In this document: positions 47,929 through 56,845 of the stretch, in pieces | How positions within the stretch are numbered: position 1 is the stretch's first letter | Layout of the letters: every line of letters begins with the position of its first letter | From: Fluviicola sp. XM-24bin1 | GTDB lineage: Bacteria; Bacteroidota; Bacteroidia; Flavobacteriales_D; Crocinitomicaceae | Assembly (NCBI GenBank): GCA_003149635.1 | Contig: QCWI01000005.1 | Location: 124,001 to 188,000, forward strand | Reading direction: 5' to 3' | DNA: 64,000 bases | Notes under the pieces: model-generated | Told to the model about the DNA's origin: nothing | Seen by the model: the letters and a program-made list of their open reading frames with translations, nothing else | Databases searched by the model: none | Translations under genes and position numbers: made by a program

Positions 47929-48366
47929 TTGTGCTCTTATTTGTGTTGTTCGCCTTCGGAGCGAAAGCACAGGACACAAAGGCAGTGTACGATTCCTTGT
48001 ATGCTCAGGAATTAGGTGCCGATGACTATGGTATGCGTTCGTATGTCATGGCATTTCTCAAGGCCGGGCCGAATCAAGATAAATCCAAAGAAGAAGCGCA
48101 GCAGTTGCAAGCGGCGCACATGGCAAACATCGGACGTTTGGCTGAAGAAGGAAAACTCGTTCTCGCAGGGCCATTTTTGGAAGGAGGAGAGCTGCGAGGG
48201 ATCTATATTTTTGCAGTAGAATCGGTAAGAAGCTAAAGCTTTAACCGCTACAGATCCTGCCATTGAGGCCGGGAGGTTGGTCATGGAACTGCATCCATGG
48301 TATGGCTCTGCAGCCGTCATGGAGATCAACGAAATCCACAACAAAATTTCGAAAATCAAGATTTAA
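47910..48366 (+). pseudogene. Exported YCII-domain protein, broken by a frameshift
   Basis: A signal peptide (about 1-20, GAKAQ) precedes a YCII-like domain: SYVMAFLKAGPN, AHMANIGRLAEEGKLVLAGPFLEGGELRGIYIFAVESV. At 48227-48229 the frame is lost and TAA follows at 48234. Dropping one base (an A at 48227-48228) restores EAKALTATDPAIEAGRLVME and the natural end at 48366, which completes the domain (about 151 residues). YCII proteins are ferredoxin-fold; their activity is uncertain. Upstream it overlaps the aminotransferase gene. Confidence 0.85.
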
Positions 48367-48412
48367 TTGAATCACATTATTTGTAAAAACAGAAAAATTA
48401 GTCGCAATTAAA

Positions 48413-48440
48413 TACCATGGTAAATAAATATGTATATTTG
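48413..48440 (+). promoter_or_regulatory. Palindrome and -7 box before the FMN reductase gene
   Basis: TACCATGGTA (48413-48422) is a perfect 10-bp palindrome, just upstream of TATATTTG (48433-48440), which matches TAnnTTTG and lies 13 bp before the ATG. The palindrome would fall in the spacer and may be an operator. No -33 TTTG is found. Confidence 0.4.
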
Positions 48441-48453
48441 CTTAAAAAGTACC

Positions 48454-48990
48454 ATGAAGAAAATTTTGGCGTTCGCTGGGAGTAATAGCTCCACTTCAAT
48501 AAACCATCAATTGCTCGAAGCATTGGGGAAAGAGGTTGAGGTGAATTTTGAATTGATTTCCCTATGTGATTACGGAGCGCCACTATTTGGAGTAGACTTG
48601 AAGAATGAGCAAGGAGTTCCGGAAAGCATGCAATCGTTACACGAGAAGATGAAAAGTGCGGATGGATTGATTGTTAGTGCTGCCGAGCACAATGGATCCA
48701 TGGCCGCCGTTCTCAAAAACACCTTCGATTGGCTTTCCATGTTGGAGAAGAAGTTCTTCCTTCACAAGCCAACTTTGTTCATTAGTACGTCACCAGGCCC
48801 ACGCGGAGCGGCAAGTTCTTTGAAGCATCTCGTTGAAATTATGCCGTTCAGAGGCGCTGAAATTGTTGGACATAAAAGTGTTCCAAGTTTTTACGATACG
48901 GTCGTAGATGGAGAAATAAGAGGAGAAATCAAGGACGAACTCGTGGCATTAATTCGTACATTAGAAACAACCATTAATCAGGAATCATGA
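48454..48990 (+). CDS. NADPH-dependent FMN reductase family protein
   Basis: The start is the ATG at 48454 (178 residues), which lets the Rossmann-like flavodoxin fold begin as MKKILAFAGSNSSTSIN, with the FMN-phosphate loop GSNSSTSIN. The later SAAEHNGSMAAVLKNTFDWLS fits the flavin-binding region (normally PEYNGSxPGxLKNAIDW). The upstream in-frame ATG lies within the -7 box and is unlikely. These enzymes reduce quinones, azo compounds or metals. The Fe-S protein gene overlaps its end. Confidence 0.88.
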   Translation: MKKILAFAGSNSSTSINHQLLEALGKEVEVNFELISLCDYGAPLFGVDLKNEQGVPESMQSLHEKMKSADGLIVSAAEHNGSMAAVLKNTFDWLSMLEKKFFLHKPTLFISTSPGPRGAASSLKHLVEIMPFRGAEIVGHKSVPSFYDTVVDGEIRGEIKDELVALIRTLETTINQES

Positions 48991-49214
48991 AAGAAATTGC
49001 AAAAGAATACAGCAACGGAGAAATCACAGTAGTTTGGAAATCTAAGCTTTGTAAGCATGCAGCTGAATGTGTGAAGAACTCACCAAAAGTTTTCCGTCCG
49101 AATGAGCGACCTTGGATTGATGTCTCTCAAGCTTCTTCAGAAGAGTTGATGAATACCATCGATAAATGTCCTTCAGGAGCCTTGAGCTACTATAAAAACG
49201 CAGATAAAGCGTAA
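48987..49214 (+). CDS. YjdI-type (4Fe-4S) mono-cluster protein
   Basis: The 75-residue protein has the YjdI/Fer4_19 pattern with Cys in KLCKHAAECVKNSPKVF (first and second Cys) and CPSGAL later, enough for a small Fe-S cluster. It overlaps the FMN reductase gene by 4 bp (ATGA), pointing to a coupled redox pair in which the flavoprotein and Fe-S protein may exchange electrons. The 256 bp after it hold a short hairpin (CCCTAT/ATAGGG, 49352-49370) and no gene. Confidence 0.85.
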   Translation: MKEIAKEYSNGEITVVWKSKLCKHAAECVKNSPKVFRPNERPWIDVSQASSEELMNTIDKCPSGALSYYKNADKA

Positions 49215-49470
49215 AAGCTGCCCTTTTCAAGTGTTGAAATTTACACGTGAGATTCATATCGTGTGAAGATTTCTACTCATTTTTTGATGCGTAGTGTCAT
49301 TTAGTCCTTTTCCTATGACCAGTGATATAGCGGCAATTTTGAGCTTCTAAACCCTATTAATCCGATAGGGGAAAAACGTTCTGTTTAGGGATGCAATAGT
49401 CAGTCTTTTAATGATTTAGCTCGGGAGTTAAGTGTTTGTATATTGAACTCGAACTTAAAAACTCTTAAAC

Positions 49471-50310
49471 ATGAAAAAACTATTATTTTCTTTAGGACTA
49501 GTAGCTGCGACTGCATTTGCTGGTAACGCTCAGGTAACAGGATACTCTGTTGGGCAAACAGTTAGTGATTTTACTGTAACGGATGTACACGGTAACACGC
49601 ACACATTGAGCGATATTACTAACTCAGGTAAATTGGTTGTAATCGATTTCTTCTTTGCCAATTGTGGGCCTTGTCAGGGAACAGTTCCTTTCTTCTCAGA
49701 ATTACACGAAAAGTATGGATGTAATGAAGGAGATATCTTCTGTATTTCTATCTCGTCTCAAGATGATGACGCTGCGGTTCTTCAATTTGAAAACACGTAT
49801 GCAACGCAAGGAGGATTTTCTCCAGCACCGGCTGTTTCTACAACGCAAGGAGGTGGAGCAGCGGTAGTATCTGCTTTTAGCCCAACAGCATACCCAACGT
49901 ACTGTATTGTTGGAGCGGATATGAAATTGAAAAATGGAGACATCTGGCCAGTAAACTCAGTAGCTGATTTGGAAAATGGAATCACTGGAACTGGAGTAAC
50001 ACCAACAGAAATGTCTTGTGGATCACTTTCGACAGAAGTAGCAACATTGGCTTTGAATGAAGCTGTATTGTTTCCGAATCCATCGACTTCGGCGACGACA
50101 TTGTCAGTTTCTTTGGAGACTTCAATGGAAGTAAACGTTGTTGTAGTTGACATGCTTGGAAACCAAGTAGCAATTACTTCTTTCGATGGAATTGAAGGAG
50201 CTAACAAATTTGAAATTCCAACAGATGCATTGGCTGCAGGACAGTACATTGTTTCTGTTTCACTTGGAGAGCAGGCAACACGTCGATTGAATCTGACGGT
50301 TGTAAAATAA
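49471..50310 (+). CDS. TlpA-like thioredoxin with T9SS type A sorting tail
   Basis: A signal peptide (about 1-20, GNAQ) is followed by a redoxin domain (about 22-165) with FFANCGPCQGTVPF and the cis-Pro TAYPTYCI. The C-terminal 80 residues (NEAVLFPNPSTSATTLSV ... AAGQYIVSVSL) are a type A T9SS sorting domain. So a CxxC thioredoxin-fold protein would be moved to the cell surface or outside, not just the periplasm. The redox partner is unknown. A terminator follows. Confidence 0.88.
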   Translation: MKKLLFSLGLVAATAFAGNAQVTGYSVGQTVSDFTVTDVHGNTHTLSDITNSGKLVVIDFFFANCGPCQGTVPFFSELHEKYGCNEGDIFCISISSQDDDAAVLQFENTYATQGGFSPAPAVSTTQGGGAAVVSAFSPTAYPTYCIVGADMKLKNGDIWPVNSVADLENGITGTGVTPTEMSCGSLSTEVATLALNEAVLFPNPSTSATTLSVSLETSMEVNVVVVDMLGNQVAITSFDGIEGANKFEIPTDALAAGQYIVSVSLGEQATRRLNLTVVK

Positions 50311-50326
50311 TTTTTCCTTATTTCCG

Positions 50327-50360
50327 AAAAGGTCTTTGTCTCTGGCAAAGGCCTTTTTTT
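50327..50360 (+). terminator. Terminator after the T9SS thioredoxin gene
   Basis: AAAAGGTCTTTG and CAAAGGCCTTTT form a 12-bp stem with one G-T pair, followed by TTT. Confidence 0.88.
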
Positions 50361-50464
50361 GTGTCTTAATCTCTTGAAATTGACTTCAAATAAAAAGGGA
50401 GAAATAATCGAAAAGTTCGTAAATTAGGGCGACTTAGAAGAAAACTTTATCAACCAAAAACGCT

Positions 50465-51526
50465 ATGCAGAAAGTGAAATACGTGCTTTTCGCTGTGCTG
50501 ATTTCAGGCGGATTCGCCACCACAGTCAGCGCACAGGAAGACACCATCGTAGAGGCGACCATCCTCGGAGCTGAGGAAATAGAAGCTGACAAAAGCTACA
50601 ATCAAGGCATTCAACAATTTCAAACCAACGATTTCGAAGGAGCCATTGCTTCCTTTTCGAAGGCTATCGAATTAAATGCAGGGTTTACCAAAGCCTATTT
50701 GAATCGTGGTTCTGCATACATGGAGGTAGAAAAATACAGCGAAGCAATTTCAGATTTCAATGTTGCACTGAACGATCCTGAAGGGAAGGAAGCGTACTAT
50801 TTGCGTGGTAAGTGCTACGAAAAGCTGGGAAGCAGAGACAAGGCGAAAGGCGACTATGCTTCAGCGATGGAAGCCAAAGCAGATGACGATCGCCCGTATT
50901 ATTATCGCGGTTTGATCAAATTTAACGAAGGCGATTACGAAGGTGCGATTTCAGACTTCACAGAAGCAATCAATCGGAACAAGCGCCATGCGTACGCCTA
51001 CAACGATCGTGGAAGTGCAAAGCGCATGATGGAAAAGTACGACGACGCCATTAAAGATTACTTGAAAGCGCTGCAAATTGACAACAAATTGGCTTTTGTA
51101 CATAACAATTTAGGGAGTGCGTATCGTAAAAAAGGACGCTTCGATGAAGCGATCAAGTCTTATACAAAAGCGGTAGAGGTAGATCCTAAATACTACATCG
51201 CGTACAACAACCGCGGAAGTGCTCATTACGATGCCGGTAACTACGATCGCGCTTTGGCAGATTTCGACCGTGCCATTGAATTGAATAAGAATTACGCATT
51301 CGCTTATAACAACCGAGCATCGGCCAAATTCAAATTGGAAGATTACAAAGGATGTATCGAAGATTGTACTACAGCAATTTCCTTCGATCCGAATTATGGT
51401 TACGCCTACCTGAATAGAGGTAATGCGAAAGAATTGTTGCGTGACGACAAGGGAGCTTGCGCCGATTGGAAAAAGGCTGCGGAGCTTGGAGTTGAAGGAG
51501 CAAAAAGTTATGCGTCAGGTTGTTAA
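50465..51526 (+). CDS. Exported TPR-repeat protein
   Basis: A signal peptide (about 1-24, VSAQ) precedes eight or nine 34-residue TPR units from about residue 42 to 340 (for example AFAYNNRASAKFKLEDYKGCIEDCTTAISFDPNYGYAYLNRG, shown by the repeated AYxNRGxA pattern). The protein is probably periplasmic or outer-membrane associated and mediates protein contacts. The PorE-like gene begins 17 bp later, so the two are likely co-transcribed and may work together. Confidence 0.88.
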   Translation: MQKVKYVLFAVLISGGFATTVSAQEDTIVEATILGAEEIEADKSYNQGIQQFQTNDFEGAIASFSKAIELNAGFTKAYLNRGSAYMEVEKYSEAISDFNVALNDPEGKEAYYLRGKCYEKLGSRDKAKGDYASAMEAKADDDRPYYYRGLIKFNEGDYEGAISDFTEAINRNKRHAYAYNDRGSAKRMMEKYDDAIKDYLKALQIDNKLAFVHNNLGSAYRKKGRFDEAIKSYTKAVEVDPKYYIAYNNRGSAHYDAGNYDRALADFDRAIELNKNYAFAYNNRASAKFKLEDYKGCIEDCTTAISFDPNYGYAYLNRGNAKELLRDDKGACADWKKAAELGVEGAKSYASGC

Positions 51527-51543
51527 TCCCCAAAAAAAGTAAT

Positions 51544-53625
51544 ATGAAGACTTTAGTATCAATAGTATCATTTTTTGTTGTTTTTGGGGCGATGGCTCAA
51601 AACGTTGAGTTCACCAAAGACAATTTCAAAGACAAGAAAGACGGGCTGAAAGCGGCCATCAAATCCATAGAAACGGGAGACGAATATTTCGAAGGAATGT
51701 CGGTTCTCTGGAAAGATGCCATTCCTCATTATTTGAAGGCCAACGAATTCAATCCGAATAATGCCATGTTGAATTTCAAATTGGGAGCATGTTATTTGCA
51801 ATCTCTTGAAAGAAACAAAGCATTGGGATTCTTGGAGAAAGCGTATCAATTGAATCCATCCGTGGAAGCGCGATTGAATTACTATCTCGGACAGGCATAT
51901 CATTTAAATTATGATTTCGATGATGCAATCAAGTTCTACAGCAAATACAAATCGGTAGTGATTAACAATCCTGATCCTTGGTACCGCGACGAATTGGATA
52001 TGCGAATCCAACAGTGCTACAATGGAAAGAAGATCATTGAAAATCCGATTCGTGTGTTTATTGACAACCTTGGAGGATCAATCAATACACAGTACCGTGA
52101 GTATGGTGCGGTAATTTCGGCAGATGAGTCGGTGATCATTTTTACGTCCCGTCGTGTAGGCTCTACAGGAGGGAAAATCGACCCAACAATTAATGAGCAC
52201 TTTGAAGATTTGTACATCTCCTACAAACAAGAAGATGGTTCGTGGTCGCCAGCTGAAAATCTTGGAGATAATGTGAATTCAGATGATCATGATGCCGTTG
52301 CGGCAGTATCCGCAGACGGACAGAGAGTATTGATCTTCCTCGGACGCAAGAACAACGCAGGAGATTTGTACGAATGTACATTGGATGGAGACGTTTGGAG
52401 TAAACCGGAATCGCTTGGAAAGAATGTCAACACTAAAGAGTATCATGAGTCGTCTGCGTGTTACTCACCGGATGGAAACACCATTTACTTCGTAACGAAT
52501 AAACCAGGCGGAATTGGCGATCACGATATCTACATGACCCAAAGAGATGAAAAAGGGAAGTGGGGGCCAGCGACAAATTTAGGAACGACGATCAATACGA
52601 AGTATGACGAGGAGGCGGTGTACATGCACCCGGATGGAAAAACTTTGTACTTCAGTTCTAAAGGACATACATCGATTGGAGGGTACGATATTTTCAAATC
52701 CGTGTACGACGAAGCAACTCAGAGCTGGGGAACTCCAGAAAATCTCGGATATCCAGTAAACACAGCCGACGATGATGCCTTCTTCGTATTGTCCGCTGAT
52801 GGAAAGCGTGGATACTTTACGTCTGGTCAACAGGCTGATAATAAAGGAACTTTAGACTTGTACATGATTACATTCCTCGGGCCTGAGAAGCCAATGGTCT
52901 TGAACAATGAAGACAACTTGTTGGCAGAAGCTACGGCTCCGATTAAAGAACGCGTAATCGCGCCGGTGGTGGAAGTAAAAGAGGCACAGTTGACCATTTT
53001 GAAGGGGTTAATTACTGATTTCCTTTCAAAAGAGCCATTGGAAGCGCAAATCGAAATCGTTGATAATGAAGCGAACCAAACCATCGCAACCTTCAAATCG
53101 AACAGTAAAACAGGACGTTACTTGGTGTCCTTGCCAGCCGGTAAGAACTACGGAATTGCGGTGAAGAAGGATGGATACTTATTCCACTCAGAAAACTTCG
53201 ACATTCCGGCTACTGCAGCCTTCCAGGAGGTGGAAAAGAACATCGAATTGAAGCAATTGGCAGTGGGAAGCAAGATTGTATTGCGCAATATCTTCTTCGA
53301 CTTGGATAAAGCGACGTTACGTCCGGAATCTACAGCCGAATTGCAACGATTGATCAAATTGATGAACGACGTGCCAACGTTGAACATTGAGTTGGGTGGT
53401 CACACGGATTCACGCGGATCAGATTCTTATAACATGGATCTTTCGAAACGTCGTGCTAAAGCCGTGGTAGACTATTTAACGAAGAATGGAATTGATGCCG
53501 GTCGTCTGAAATGGGAAGGATACGGCGAAACGCAATTGGTGAATAAATGTGCGAACGGTGTGAATTGTTCGGATGAAGATCACCAAATGAACCGAAGAAC
53601 GGAATTCAAAGTTCTGTCGTTCTAG
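51544..53625 (+). CDS. PorE-like protein: TPR, PD40 beta-propeller, CRD and OmpA domains
   Basis: The start is the ATG at 51544, giving a signal peptide (about 1-19, GAMAQ); the longer frame starts inside the upstream gene. Domains in order are TPR (about 35-130), WD40-like PD40 repeats (about 160-430: DGNTIYFVTN, DGKTLYFSSKGH), a carboxypeptidase-regulatory-like domain (about 475-560) and an OmpA peptidoglycan-binding domain (FFDLDKATLRPES ... GGHTDSRGSDSYNMDLSKRRA). This order matches PorE of the type IX secretion system, which links the secretion complex to the cell wall. Paralogues with this layout exist, so it may not be the T9SS one. Confidence 0.85.
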   Translation: MKTLVSIVSFFVVFGAMAQNVEFTKDNFKDKKDGLKAAIKSIETGDEYFEGMSVLWKDAIPHYLKANEFNPNNAMLNFKLGACYLQSLERNKALGFLEKAYQLNPSVEARLNYYLGQAYHLNYDFDDAIKFYSKYKSVVINNPDPWYRDELDMRIQQCYNGKKIIENPIRVFIDNLGGSINTQYREYGAVISADESVIIFTSRRVGSTGGKIDPTINEHFEDLYISYKQEDGSWSPAENLGDNVNSDDHDAVAAVSADGQRVLIFLGRKNNAGDLYECTLDGDVWSKPESLGKNVNTKEYHESSACYSPDGNTIYFVTNKPGGIGDHDIYMTQRDEKGKWGPATNLGTTINTKYDEEAVYMHPDGKTLYFSSKGHTSIGGYDIFKSVYDEATQSWGTPENLGYPVNTADDDAFFVLSADGKRGYFTSGQQADNKGTLDLYMITFLGPEKPMVLNNEDNLLAEATAPIKERVIAPVVEVKEAQLTILKGLITDFLSKEPLEAQIEIVDNEANQTIATFKSNSKTGRYLVSLPAGKNYGIAVKKDGYLFHSENFDIPATAAFQEVEKNIELKQLAVGSKIVLRNIFFDLDKATLRPESTAELQRLIKLMNDVPTLNIELGGHTDSRGSDSYNMDLSKRRAKAVVDYLTKNGIDAGRLKWEGYGETQLVNKCANGVNCSDEDHQMNRRTEFKVLSF

Positions 53626-53650
53626 AAATCAGATTAAAAAGTAATGGAAT

Positions 53651-53681
53651 AACGCCTGTCCGCAAGGATGGGCGTTTTTTT
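53651..53681 (+). terminator. Terminator after the PorE-like gene
   Basis: AACGCCTGTCC and GGATGGGCGTT pair with wobbles around GCAA, followed by seven T residues. Confidence 0.85.
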
Positions 53682-53711
53682 GTGTTAGCTATAATTCAAT
53701 GTTCAAATAAA

Positions 53712-53742
53712 TTTGTTAGATCAGTCTAACTTTTTAAATTTG
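53712..53742 (+). promoter_or_regulatory. Consensus promoter with operator palindrome for the TonB receptor
   Basis: TTTG (53712-53715) and TAAATTTG (53735-53742) are the -33 and -7 elements, separated by exactly 19 bp. The palindrome GTTAGATCAGTCTAAC (53715-53730) fills the spacer, so a bound protein would block RNA polymerase. Its form resembles DtxR/MntR-family metal-repressor sites, an inference from shape only. Confidence 0.65.
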
Positions 53743-53764
53743 TATTGTCTAAAGAACGAATTTA

Positions 53765-56155
53765 ATGATGAAGGGAAACGCTTCTGTCGATTTTTTAGGA
53801 TTGATTTTGTGTTGCATGATTTCCGGGATTTCTTTCAGTCAAGGAAGTATTTCCGGGAAAGTGACGGATGTTGAAGGCGAATCTGTGCCGTTCAGCAAAG
53901 TGGTGATGATTGACGTGGATAGAGGAGAGGTGACCAACTACGACGGCGTCTATAAATTTGACAAAGTTCCTTATGGAAATTATCATTTGGAGGTTAGAAG
54001 TCAAGGATTCCGCACACTACTAAAAGAAGTTACGGTAGACAAAGACACTGATTTTGTGGTAGATTTTGAACTGAGCAAAGATGTATTCAACATCGAAGAA
54101 GTTGTAATCTCTGGAACGCGAAGTCAAATTGAGAAATACAACTCTCCAGTAATCACAAATACCATTTCGAGTCGCACGTTTGAAGCAACGCAATCCTTAA
54201 GTATCGCGGAAGGATTGAGCTTTTCCCCTGGATTGCGCGTAGAGAACAATTGTCAGAACTGTGGTTTCACACAGCTTCGCATGAATGGATTGGAAGGCGC
54301 TTATTCTCAAATTTTGATCAATAGTCGTCCAGTTTTCTCGGCATTGGCGGGCGTTTACGGATTAGAAATGTTGCCTACTGGAATGGTGGATCGCGTGGAA
54401 GTTGTTCGTGGCGGCGGATCGGTATTGTATGGAGGAAATGCGATTGCTGGAACGGTAAACATTATTACCAAAGATCCGGTTGAGAATTCATTTGAACTCG
54501 GAATGAATCAAGCATTCATTAATGGGCAAGCATCAGATCGAACGATAAATGTGAATGGTTCTGTCGTTTCAGAAAAGCTAGATAAAGGAATTACGTTTTT
54601 TGGATTCAACCGCATGAACGATCCTTGGGATGCTAATGGCGACGGTGTTTCAGAGATGGTGATGTTGGAGAATAATACTTTCGGTTTTGACGCATTCTGG
54701 AACATCAACGATCGCAATAAAATCAAGCTAGGGTCTTATTTTATCAATGAATTCCGAAGAGGAGGGACGAACTTTGATTTGTTGCCACATCAATCCGATG
54801 TAGCGGAACAATTGGATCATGCCATCATCAGTACTAATGCTTCTTATGAGCACGCCAGTAAGAATTTAAAGCATAAGATTTCAGTCTATGGATCGTTGCA
54901 AGCAGTAGATCGCGACAGTTATTACGGAGGTGGCGGGAGCGTTCTTCAAGAAGGAGATTCGCTTACGGCAGACGACATCTTGGCATTGAACGCCTACGGG
55001 AAGTCGAATGATATTTCCATGGTGGGAGGAGTTCAGTACAACTGGGAGATGAGCGACAAATTGTTGTTTATTCTAGGTTCGGAATACATTTACAATGACG
55101 TTCGCGACGAAATGCCAGGATACGATCGATTGATCGACCAGCGCGTTGGAACTATTGGTAACTACGCACAGGTAGAATACAAACCCATCAACAAATTGAC
55201 ACTTCTATTGGGCGGTCGATTCGATAACGTAGACATTCAAGGAACCTATGATTTAGGCGTGGAGCGATTCAACAACGCACGAACTTTGAACGTTCCGGTT
55301 CCGCGTTTTTCAGCGATGTACGAAATCACTAGAGGATTGAAAGCAAGAGCTTCGTTTGCACAGGGCTACAGAGGCCCGCAGGCATTTGATGAGGATTTGC
55401 ACCTTGAGACGGTAGGAGGGGCAGTACGATTCATCCGGATCAACCCAGATTTATTAGAGGAGCGTTCCAATAGTGCACAAGTCTCATTGAACTACGACAA
55501 GATTATCAAGAAGTGGCAAATGAATTTTGTGGCCGAAGGATTCTACACCGAATTGATCAATCCGTTTATTTTCTCAGATCAAACGGAATTGCCGAGCGGA
55601 GTTGCTGTGATCGATAAAAGAAACGGGGAAGGAGCGATGGTTGCCGGAACGAATTTGGAAGTGAATCTAGCATACGGAAGGAAGTTTCTCATTCAATCAG
55701 GAGTGACCCTGCAAACTACGCGCTATGCGGTTACAGAGGAAATCTGGGCGCCTGAAGATCCTAGTGATCCAACGCCAGCAACGGTAACGGATCGTTTATT
55801 GAGAACTCCAGATGCATACGGATATTTCAGCGTTATATACAAACCGATTCGAAAGCTAATGATTGCGTATTCTGGTACAATCACTGGATCAATGGACGTT
55901 CCGCATGTGGTGGATATCGATACAGAACGCACGATTTTAGAGCGAACACCTACTTTCTTTGACAGCAATATCAAAGTGAGCTATAATTTCGAATTCCAGA
56001 AGAACTATCATTTGAATGTTTTTGCTGGAGTGCAGAACATCTTTAACAGCTATCAAAGCGATTTCGATTTAGGCGCTGACCGTGATGCAGGTTATGTGTA
56101 TGGCCCATTGCGTCCAAGAACCTTCTTTATGGGGATTAAGTTCGGGTTGAATTAA
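53765..56155 (+). CDS. TonB-dependent outer-membrane receptor
   Basis: An N-terminal signal (about 1-25, SFSQ) precedes a carboxypeptidase-regulatory-like domain (28-108, GKVTDVEGESVPFSKVVM), the plug (about 115-235; VVRGGGSVLYGGNAIAGTVNIITKDP) and the beta-barrel ending in FMGIKFGLN. The plug contains NNCQNCGFTQLRMNGLEG, a CxxC seen in some bacteroidetes receptors. The family imports metal chelates, vitamins or sugars with TonB energy. The promoter palindrome suggests control by a metal-sensing repressor. ATG at 53768 is an alternative start. Confidence 0.92.
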   Translation: MMKGNASVDFLGLILCCMISGISFSQGSISGKVTDVEGESVPFSKVVMIDVDRGEVTNYDGVYKFDKVPYGNYHLEVRSQGFRTLLKEVTVDKDTDFVVDFELSKDVFNIEEVVISGTRSQIEKYNSPVITNTISSRTFEATQSLSIAEGLSFSPGLRVENNCQNCGFTQLRMNGLEGAYSQILINSRPVFSALAGVYGLEMLPTGMVDRVEVVRGGGSVLYGGNAIAGTVNIITKDPVENSFELGMNQAFINGQASDRTINVNGSVVSEKLDKGITFFGFNRMNDPWDANGDGVSEMVMLENNTFGFDAFWNINDRNKIKLGSYFINEFRRGGTNFDLLPHQSDVAEQLDHAIISTNASYEHASKNLKHKISVYGSLQAVDRDSYYGGGGSVLQEGDSLTADDILALNAYGKSNDISMVGGVQYNWEMSDKLLFILGSEYIYNDVRDEMPGYDRLIDQRVGTIGNYAQVEYKPINKLTLLLGGRFDNVDIQGTYDLGVERFNNARTLNVPVPRFSAMYEITRGLKARASFAQGYRGPQAFDEDLHLETVGGAVRFIRINPDLLEERSNSAQVSLNYDKIIKKWQMNFVAEGFYTELINPFIFSDQTELPSGVAVIDKRNGEGAMVAGTNLEVNLAYGRKFLIQSGVTLQTTRYAVTEEIWAPEDPSDPTPATVTDRLLRTPDAYGYFSVIYKPIRKLMIAYSGTITGSMDVPHVVDIDTERTILERTPTFFDSNIKVSYNFEFQKNYHLNVFAGVQNIFNSYQSDFDLGADRDAGYVYGPLRPRTFFMGIKFGLN

Positions 56156-56202
56156 TGGAAACATAAAATCAACCATTCTTTGATCGCCAGCGTTCTCATA
56201 AT

Positions 56203-56845
56203 ATGAACGCTTCGAAACTTTTACTCCTCTTCATAGCTTTTTTCTGTTTCATTTCCATTGGTTGTATGAAGCAAAGTAGAAAATGGTTGGTCGGAAAAGT
56301 AGAAGTGTACGATGCATTGACAGGGGAACCAATTCAAACACATCTGAAAGTAGCATACGGCTATAATCCTCGTAATTGGAGAAATTCATTATTCTGAATT
56401 TGATCTTGGAAACACAGGCTCAGATGGGACTTTGGAATTTGAGAGAGAGGTTAGTAGAAGAAATGTTTCCTATGAACTTAAAGTCAGAATCCCCAACTAC
56501 TATACGCAAACAATAGGAATGGAGGTGTACAGAAGCGAGTCGCTCTGGGTAAAAGGATATAACGACGTGAAGATAGCTTTGGAGCCTCTTTATCCTTTCA
56601 AGTTAAGAGTGATTAATGCGAACTGTTCTGGCCCGACTGATACCTTATGGATCAGTGATGGCTACACAAGGGAAGCATATGGATGCGCCGATACGACCTA
56701 TTTAGCTTGGGGATTGACGAAAATTCACACGGAAAATCAGGTTACTTTTGATATTACGACCAAGAAGAATGGAGTTGTAAGCAGTTGGTTGGAAACACAC
56801 AACCTGTTGCCGACAGAAGTGAAAGATATAGTTATCAATTACTAA
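56203..56845 (+). pseudogene. Small lipoprotein, broken by a frameshift
   Basis: The N-terminus has a lipobox (ISIGC, about Cys21) and then a beta-sandwich-like start (VEVYDALTGEPIQTHLKVAY). The first frame ends at TGA near 56397. The +1 frame carries VIGEIHYSEFDLGNTGSDGTL, and then EFEREVSRRNVSYELKV and so on to 56845. One extra base between about 56365 and 56385 explains it; joined, the protein would have about 213 residues. The family is not recognised. It follows the TonB receptor by 47 bp and could be its accessory lipoprotein. It overlaps the M1 peptidase gene by 4 bp. Confidence 0.72.

Noticed and set aside
48222-48240. Programmed frameshift in the YCII gene
   Set aside because: No slippery heptamer or downstream structure is evident at the site; a simple one-base insertion is enough.
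49352-49370. Riboswitch upstream of the T9SS thioredoxin gene
   Set aside because: Only one 6-bp hairpin is visible, with no known aptamer pattern.
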